Below the pieces are notes generated by a model. The model did no database searches, was not told where the DNA came from, and saw only the letters and a list, made by a program, of their open reading frames with translations. Both the position numbers and the translations under genes were made by a program. Positions 6,762 to 9,646 of a DNA stretch of 9,646 nucleotides are shown piece by piece; the first letter of the stretch is position 1; each line of letters starts with the position of its first letter. Origin of the DNA: Anaerolineae bacterium (GTDB taxonomy: Bacteria; Chloroflexota; Anaerolineae; UBA4142); the NCBI GenBank assembly GCA_026417715.1, contig JAOACU010000094.1, positions 1 through 9,646 of the forward strand, read 5' to 3'.

Positions 6762-6790
6762 ATTGTAACGCGGCAAAAGCAGGATGTCAA
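6762..6790 (-). promoter_or_regulatory. Sigma-70-type promoter for the HAD-MATE pair
   Basis: On the - strand: -35 TTGACA (6790-6785), a 17-bp spacer, and -10 TACAAT (6767-6762). The -35 box is a full match and the -10 is five of six. The predicted transcript would begin near 6755, leaving a leader of about 24 nt before the HAD ATG. The -35 lies eight bases past the stop of the upstream dehydrogenase gene, so the HAD-MATE pair can be transcribed independently of it. Confidence 0.8.
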
Positions 6791-6797
6791 AATTGAT

Positions 6798-7781
6798 TCA
6801 CGGCACACGTTCCCCACGAACGACATTCACCGGATTGGGCAACGGCTCGCCGCGCACACCAGCGAGCAAATTGTGCGCTGCCATCACTGCCATCTTGGTA
6901 CGCGTCGCCACCGATGCGCTGGCGATGTGCGGGGTGATGATGCAATTATCGAGAGTGAGGAGCGGATCGTCTAACGGAATGGGTTCAGGATCGGTCACAT
7001 CGAGCGCGGCGCCGGCGATCCAACCCTCGCGCAACGCGGTGTAGAGCGCGACTTGATCCACGACGGCACCGCGCGCAGTGTTGACCAGAATCGCCGTCTT
7101 TTTCATCTTGCGGAGCAAATCGGCATTGACGAGATGACGCGTCGTTTCGGTGAGCGGTGTGTGAATGCTAAGAAAATCGGCTTGGCGCACGACGGTGTCC
7201 AAATCGGCATAGGTAATGCCGAGTTGCGTTTCAACTTCGGGACGACGTTGCGGATCATAGTAGAGCACGCGCATTTCAAAGCCGCGCGCGCGTTTGGCGA
7301 CCGCCGTACCGATGCGCCCCAAGCCGACAAGTCCCAGCGTCGCGCCGAATACATCTTGTCCCAGCAACACGGTCAAGCCCCAGGTTTTCCACTTGCCTGC
7401 GCGCGTATAGCGTTCGGCTTCGACGACGCGGCGCGCGGCGGCAAGGAGCAACGCAAACGCAAAGTCGGCGGTGGTTTCCGTGAGCACGCCCGGCGTGTTG
7501 CCAACGGCGATGCCGCGCTCGGTCGCCGCAGCAACGTCAATGTTGTCGTAACCGACCGCACAATTGCTGATGACTTTTAGGCGTGGTGCATTGTCCATCA
7601 AGGGAGCGTCAATCTTGTCAGTGAGGAGACACAGCAAGCCATCCACATCGCGCACCTTGTCCATCAACACCGCGCGCGGTGGAGGTAGTTCATCCGTCCA
7701 CATTTCTGTTTCGCATTCAGGTAAGATGAGGTCAAGGGCGGGTTGGGGTAATTGTCGAGTGATGAAAACTTTGGGTCGCAT
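6798..7781 (-). CDS. D-2-hydroxyacid dehydrogenase (glyoxylate/hydroxypyruvate reductase type)
   Basis: NAD(P)H-dependent reductase of 2-oxo acids, most like glyoxylate/hydroxypyruvate reductases (GyaR, D-glycerate dehydrogenase). 327 residues, normal for the family. Rossmann motif GLVGLGRIG (GxGxxG at residues 153-158) is followed by YYD with Asp176 at the end of the second strand, which suggests NADH over NADPH. The catalytic triad is present: Arg237 in NTARGAVVDQ, Glu266 in DVTDPEP, His285 in TPHIASA. GYDNIDV and NTPGVLTETTADFA are typical of this subgroup. I chose ATG 7781 (MRPKVF): AGGGAG lies a few bases upstream, and the longer open frame back to 7973 would run through a terminator. 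SerA, phosphite dehydrogenase and formate dehydrogenase are less likely. The exact substrate is inference. Confidence 0.93.
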   Translation of the reverse strand: MRPKVFITRQLPQPALDLILPECETEMWTDELPPPRAVLMDKVRDVDGLLCLLTDKIDAPLMDNAPRLKVISNCAVGYDNIDVAAATERGIAVGNTPGVLTETTADFAFALLLAAARRVVEAERYTRAGKWKTWGLTVLLGQDVFGATLGLVGLGRIGTAVAKRARGFEMRVLYYDPQRRPEVETQLGITYADLDTVVRQADFLSIHTPLTETTRHLVNADLLRKMKKTAILVNTARGAVVDQVALYTALREGWIAGAALDVTDPEPIPLDDPLLTLDNCIITPHIASASVATRTKMAVMAAHNLLAGVRGEPLPNPVNVVRGERVP

Positions 7782-7809
7782 ACAGACTCCCTGTAAAAGA
7801 TATGACTCT

Positions 7810-7837
7810 ATTTTACAACAAAACTCTGCGCGCGCAA
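7810..7837 (-). promoter_or_regulatory. Possible promoter for the hydroxyacid dehydrogenase
   Basis: On the - strand, TAAAAT (7815-7810) resembles a -10 box, with TTGCGC (7837-7832) as a weak -35 after a 16-bp spacer. It lies between the upstream terminator and the dehydrogenase ATG, where a promoter is needed. The AT-rich -10 stands out against GC-rich surroundings. The -35 match is poor, so this is tentative. Confidence 0.4.
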
Positions 7838-7838
7838 G

Positions 7839-7873
7839 ACGAAGCGCAAAAAACGAACGACGAAGGACGAAGA
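7839..7873 (+). repeat. Short ACGAANN heptamer run upstream of the dehydrogenase
   Basis: Three in-register heptamers ACGAACG, ACGAAGG and ACGAAGA occupy 7853-7873, with a further ACGAAGC at 7839-7845. It is another example of the 7-bp degenerate spacer repeats seen in the leu cluster, with a different unit. A small inverted repeat, AAGAC-TTTT-GTCTT, follows at about 7870-7883. Confidence 0.6.
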
Positions 7874-7893
7874 CTTTTGTCTTACAGACAGCA

Positions 7894-7931
7894 ATAAAAA
7901 ATCGGAATAGCGCTTTGCACTGTTCCGATTT
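7894..7931 (-). terminator. Rho-independent terminator after the NTF2-like gene
   Basis: AAATCGGAA (7899-7907) pairs with TTCCGATTT (7923-7931). The stem continues inward through a G-U wobble and two further pairs, then after one mismatch GC pairs with GC around a TTT loop. Read on the - strand the 3' arm runs into six T's (7901-7896) and then ATT. It therefore terminates transcripts coming from the 8046-8462 gene and insulates the dehydrogenase. Read on the + strand it has only three T's. Confidence 0.8.
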
Positions 7932-7975
7932 CTGGGTAGGGTGATTGACTGACGTTACGCAGGTGTAGGACAAAG

Positions 7976-8014
7976 TTTAGACCTCACAGGTCTTGGAGAC
8001 CTGTGAGGTCTAAA
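7976..8014. repeat. Nested perfect palindrome (18-bp arms, 3-nt loop)
   Basis: The left arm TTTAGACCTCACAGGTCT (7976-7993) is the exact reverse complement of the right arm (7997-8014), with TGG between. Each arm is itself a small palindrome: AGACCT-CAC-AGGTCT on the left and AGACCT-GTG-AGGTCT on the right. The element can therefore form one long hairpin or two short ones. It lies 32 bp downstream of the NTF2-like gene stop. It has no T-tract on either strand. The 7-mer ACGTTAC occurs on both sides (7952-7958 and 8018-8024), which could be a target duplication or chance. Confidence 0.92.
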
Positions 8015-8045
8015 TTAACGTTACTGTTTTGCATCAATGAGTGAT

Positions 8046-8462
8046 CTACTTTTCGCGGAGACGGAATCCGGCGATTTTCCAGGTCCCGCCCACCTGAGTC
8101 AACACCAGTTGTACCGTCCCTTCGCGATTTCCTACAAAAGTCACGCTACCTTCCAGTTGCCCTTGATCGTTCGAGACGTTCCGCGAGGAGTAAGACCATT
8201 GAATCGGTCGAACGTTCGCGTTGCGAATCAAGTTTGCCAAGCCCTGGGGATTGCGCAATTCTTGTTGCAACGCCGGCGTGCATAGATTGTAGGCACTCGT
8301 GTAATCCTCGTTTTTCAATGCGGTCATAAACGAATCACCTGCATTGATGATAGGTTGGGTGGCGCCCAGCCCCAACACGAATGCCACGCCGAGTACGCCT
8401 ACACACGCAAGACATACAAACAACAACCCACCGACAAGCACCAACAGTATTTTCTTATTCAC
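8046..8462 (-). CDS. Small membrane-anchored NTF2-like protein (DUF4864/DUF4878-like)
   Basis: Function unknown. 138 residues. A short basic N-terminus (MNKK) is followed by one long hydrophobic segment, about residues 5-33, which is a membrane anchor or uncleaved signal; the cysteines in it (CLAC) do not form a convincing lipobox. The rest, from about residue 36, looks like a small NTF2-like alpha+beta domain facing outside: AGDSFMTALKNEDYTSAYNLCTP begins it, and a C-terminal strand pair VQLVLTQVGGTWKIAGFRL ends it. This is a pattern I know from DUF4864/DUF4878-type proteins; the family call is by resemblance only. I chose the GTG start at 8462 because AGGAGG lies six bases upstream; in-frame start codons further upstream lack this. 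It has its own promoter and terminator, so it is probably monocistronic. Confidence 0.85.
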   Translation of the reverse strand: MNKKILLVLVGGLLFVCLACVGVLGVAFVLGLGATQPIINAGDSFMTALKNEDYTSAYNLCTPALQQELRNPQGLANLIRNANVRPIQWSYSSRNVSNDQGQLEGSVTFVGNREGTVQLVLTQVGGTWKIAGFRLREK

Positions 8463-8466
8463 GGTT

Positions 8467-8472
8467 CCTCCT
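8467..8472 (-). promoter_or_regulatory. Strong Shine-Dalgarno that sets a GTG start
   Basis: AGGAGG on the - strand, with four bases between it and the GTG codon at 8462-8460. The quality of this site decides the start of the NTF2-like gene in favour of GTG over the upstream ATGs. Confidence 0.85.
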
Positions 8473-8479
8473 TGCATGC

Positions 8480-8508
8480 AGATTAACACTAATCGCGCAT
8501 TGTGTCAA
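8480..8508 (-). promoter_or_regulatory. Promoter of the NTF2-like gene
   Basis: On the - strand: consensus -35 TTGACA (8508-8503), a 17-bp spacer, and TAATCT (8485-8480) as -10, preceded by TGT, which makes an extended -10. The predicted start is near 8473, giving a leader of only about 11 nt that begins at the Shine-Dalgarno sequence. A 12-bp perfect palindrome, CGATAATTATCG (8526-8537), lies about 18 bp upstream of the -35 and could be an operator, although it overlaps the end of the inverted-repeat element. Confidence 0.65.
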
Positions 8509-8569
8509 TGGGGTGAATTGACTCACGATAATTATCGGTGGAAGGAAATCGTTGCCTCACCCGTCAATG

Positions 8570-8709
8570 TCATTCGGCAATACGGCTGGGTTTCAGTTGC
8601 GCCACCAAGCGATCCAACTCTTGCTTCAACTCAACGACATGTAAGCGTTCGTATTGGCATAGCGTTTTTGCAAAACCTACAGATAGTCGCGTGATGGACG
8701 ATGTTGCAT
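8570..8709 (-). pseudogene. Transposase remnant (start and end of gene joined)
   Basis: ATG 8709 with AGGAGGG four bases upstream opens MQHRPSRDYL, then TAG (8679-8677). If that TAG is read through as an old Gln codon, the frame goes on as VLQKRYANTNAYMSLS to a TGA at 8628-8626. From memory, the spacing of YL and RY resembles the N-terminus of a group of IS transposases with an integrase core domain. In another frame the downstream part encodes a charged, helix-forming tail containing ELKQELDRLVAQLKPSR that ends at TGA 8572-8570, next to the left inverted repeat. The total is far too short for a transposase. I infer a deletion with a frame change. A real 10-codon peptide cannot be excluded. 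Confidence 0.4.
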
Positions 8710-8746
8710 GTATCCCTCCTGTTGAGATGTAACATTTGGGATACAT
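8708..8746 (-). other. Hairpin that can mask a ribosome-binding site and start codon
   Basis: On the - strand ATGTATCCC (8746-8738) is the exact complement of GGGATACAT (8716-8708), with a 21-nt loop. The 3' arm includes the GGG of the AGGAGGG Shine-Dalgarno and the first two bases of the ATG at 8709. Such pairing would limit translation of the transposase remnant. Insertion sequences often use this kind of hairpin to block translation from read-through transcripts. Confidence 0.5.
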
Positions 8747-8754
8747 TCTCTCAT

Positions 8755-8803
8755 GAGTCAACGAATCAGCTGAAACTGATTTATTCGTGAGGCAACGAAT
8801 CGC
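8755..8803 (+). repeat. Direct repeat pair inside the right end of the element
   Basis: GAGTCAACGAATCAGC (8755-8770) and GAGGCAACGAATCGCC (8788-8803) match at 13 of 16 positions, 33 bp apart. The second overlaps the right terminal inverted repeat. A related TTGACTCAC lies just outside the left end (8518-8526). AATCAG and CTGATT (8764-8781) between the two copies form a small stem. They may be subterminal transposase-binding sites. Confidence 0.5.
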
Positions 8804-8826
8804 CTTTACCGATAAGGCAACACGAT

Positions 8827-9646
8827 CTAACGCACGCCCCACGTGTGCAGATTCCAGAAATCGCCAGCGAATGGACTGGGCGCCAGGTTCAACACGTTCT
8901 CGCGTGCTACCAAGTATTTTTTCGGTGCAAGGAGAAACACCACGGGTGCATCGGGAATCAGCGCGCGTTGCCATTCGCCGAACAATGCCGCGCGCGTCAT
9001 CGCATCGCAACGCGGCACGCGTAGCGCGCTTTGCAACAACGCGTCGACGCGCGCGTTGCTGTACGAACCAAAGTTGAAACCACTCCCCTTGGTGCTCTGA
9101 TCGGATTGCCAATACCAGCGCTGATCCACATCGAGCGGAATCTTGCGTCGCAGCAAGAGTAAATCGAAACGATGCTGAAACGCGCGCGAAATCCAACCCG
9201 TGCGATCACTCAAATCCAATTCGATTTGGATGCCTAGCGCGGCGTACATCTCGCGCAAGCGAAATGCCAGCGGCTCGAGCAACGGATCATCGGCTTCGGT
9301 CCATAGTTCTAAACGCAGCGCGCGATTGTTTTGGCGCAACACGCCATCACTCCCAAGTTGCCAACCTGCGTCCGCGAGCAATCGTTGCGCTAAATTCGGA
9401 TTGAACGCGTAGCCGGGCAGGTTAGCAGGATACGCCCAAAATTCGGGTAGCGCACCGGTGTTGATGAGCCGCGCTTGGTGATTCACATCGTTCAGCAACA
9501 CTTGACGATCGAGCGCGTAGGTCAGGGCTTGGCGCACGCGCGGATCGTTGAGCGCGGGTGTGTCGAAGTTGAACATCAGTGCAATGAACTCATTTGCGTC
9601 ACTTGCCACAACTGGCGCGCCGAGTTTTTGAATCGCAGCATAATCA
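8827..9646 (-). CDS. ABC transporter substrate-binding protein, family 5 (5' partial)
   Basis: Extracytoplasmic solute-binding protein of the peptide/nickel type (SBP_bac_5), which delivers ligand to an ABC importer. The frame is open to the window edge, so only the C-terminal 272 residues are seen, about half of a family of 500-600 residues; the signal sequence is outside the window. The stretch LMFNFDTPALNDPRVRQALTYAL matches the family's hallmark, a segment before a new helix with the pattern DxRVRQAlxYAlDR. It is followed by RLLADAGW, a lobe strand LRLELWTEADDPLLEPLA, and the C-terminal ARVDALLQSA and IPDAPVVFLLAPKKYLV. The ligand cannot be predicted; peptides are the default for the family. 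The TAG stop is followed after 11 bp by the inverted-repeat element. No transporter permease gene follows in the window. Confidence 0.9.
   Translation of the reverse strand, partial: DYAAIQKLGAPVVASDANEFIALMFNFDTPALNDPRVRQALTYALDRQVLLNDVNHQARLINTGALPEFWAYPANLPGYAFNPNLAQRLLADAGWQLGSDGVLRQNNRALRLELWTEADDPLLEPLAFRLREMYAALGIQIELDLSDRTGWISRAFQHRFDLLLLRRKIPLDVDQRWYWQSDQSTKGSGFNFGSYSNARVDALLQSALRVPRCDAMTRAALFGEWQRALIPDAPVVFLLAPKKYLVARENVLNLAPSPFAGDFWNLHTWGVR

Larger units (their letters stand above)
8532..8815. mobile_element. 284-bp MITE-like element with 29-bp inverted repeats
   Basis: Left end 8532-8560 and right end 8787-8815 are imperfect inverted repeats matching at 23 of 29 positions without gaps: TTATCGGT, nine variable bases, then TCGTTGCCTCAC. 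The interior holds a short ORF with a strong ribosome-binding site starting 78 bp inside the right end and a second ORF tail ending 10 bp inside the left end, the layout expected of an insertion sequence that lost its middle. CACGAT occurs just outside both ends (8524-8529 and 8821-8826) and might be a target duplication, though it does not abut the repeats exactly. The element fills most of the 364-bp gap between the NTF2-like and substrate-binding genes. Its family is not established. Confidence 0.6.

Noticed and set aside
7564..7944. A 126-codon + strand frame reaching into the repeat-rich gap.
   Set aside because: It is antisense to the dehydrogenase start and then runs through a promoter, heptamers and a terminator; no domain or ribosome-binding site supports it.
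7976..8014. The nested palindrome as a classical rho-independent terminator.
   Set aside because: No T-tract follows the stem on either strand. The real terminator for the - strand gene is the hairpin at 7894-7931.
8801..8820. GCCTT/AAGGC stem just after the substrate-binding gene as its terminator.
   Set aside because: The stem is only five pairs and there is no T-tract after it on the - strand.
8570..9196. A 208-codon - strand frame overlapping the substrate-binding protein gene and the gap.
   Set aside because: Most of it is out of frame inside the substrate-binding gene. Only its last part, within the inverted-repeat element, looks meaningful and is listed as a transposase remnant.

Overview
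This is a 9.6 kb piece of a bacterial chromosome with biosynthetic and housekeeping genes. The likely source is Chloroflexota, probably an Anaerolineae-like organism. That assignment is inference. It rests on the citramalate-synthase gene inside a leu cluster, the style of the proteins, the GCGCG-rich coding sequence, and the low-complexity heptamer arrays between genes, which I remember as common in that phylum. No rRNA or other marker gene is present to settle it.

Left half, + strand (1-4511): leuC (5' end outside the window), leuD, cimA and leuB. CimA condenses pyruvate and acetyl-CoA to (R)-citramalate. LeuCD isomerises it and LeuB oxidises and decarboxylates it to 2-oxobutyrate, the isoleucine precursor. 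The same LeuCD and LeuB also serve leucine synthesis. No leuA is in the window. Each junction of this cluster holds an array of degenerate 7-8 bp tandem repeats. The arrays run into the 3' ends of leuD, cimA and leuB, supply their stop codons, and reach almost to the next start codon, where no Shine-Dalgarno sequence is visible.

Middle, - strand (4537-7781): three genes converge on leuB. In transcription order they are a D-2-hydroxyacid (glyoxylate/hydroxypyruvate-type) dehydrogenase, a NagD-type HAD phosphatase, and a MATE-family efflux transporter. The HAD and MATE genes overlap and appear to be driven by a near-consensus promoter (TTGACA, 17 bp, TACAAT) located just after the dehydrogenase stop codon. 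This promoter also fixes the HAD start codon.

Right part, - strand (7782-9646): a non-coding stretch holds a rho-independent terminator and a nested perfect palindrome. Upstream of these lies a small membrane-anchored NTF2-like protein with its own promoter, then a 364-bp gap, then the C-terminal part of a family 5 (peptide/oligopeptide-type) ABC substrate-binding protein that runs off the window. The gap contains a 284-bp element with 29-bp imperfect terminal inverted repeats. It encloses what looks like the fused start and end of a deleted transposase gene, that is, a MITE-like insertion-sequence relic.

The genes are ordinary. The unusual content is in the spacers: the heptamer arrays (one with a 22-bp higher-order period), the nested palindrome, and the inverted-repeat element.
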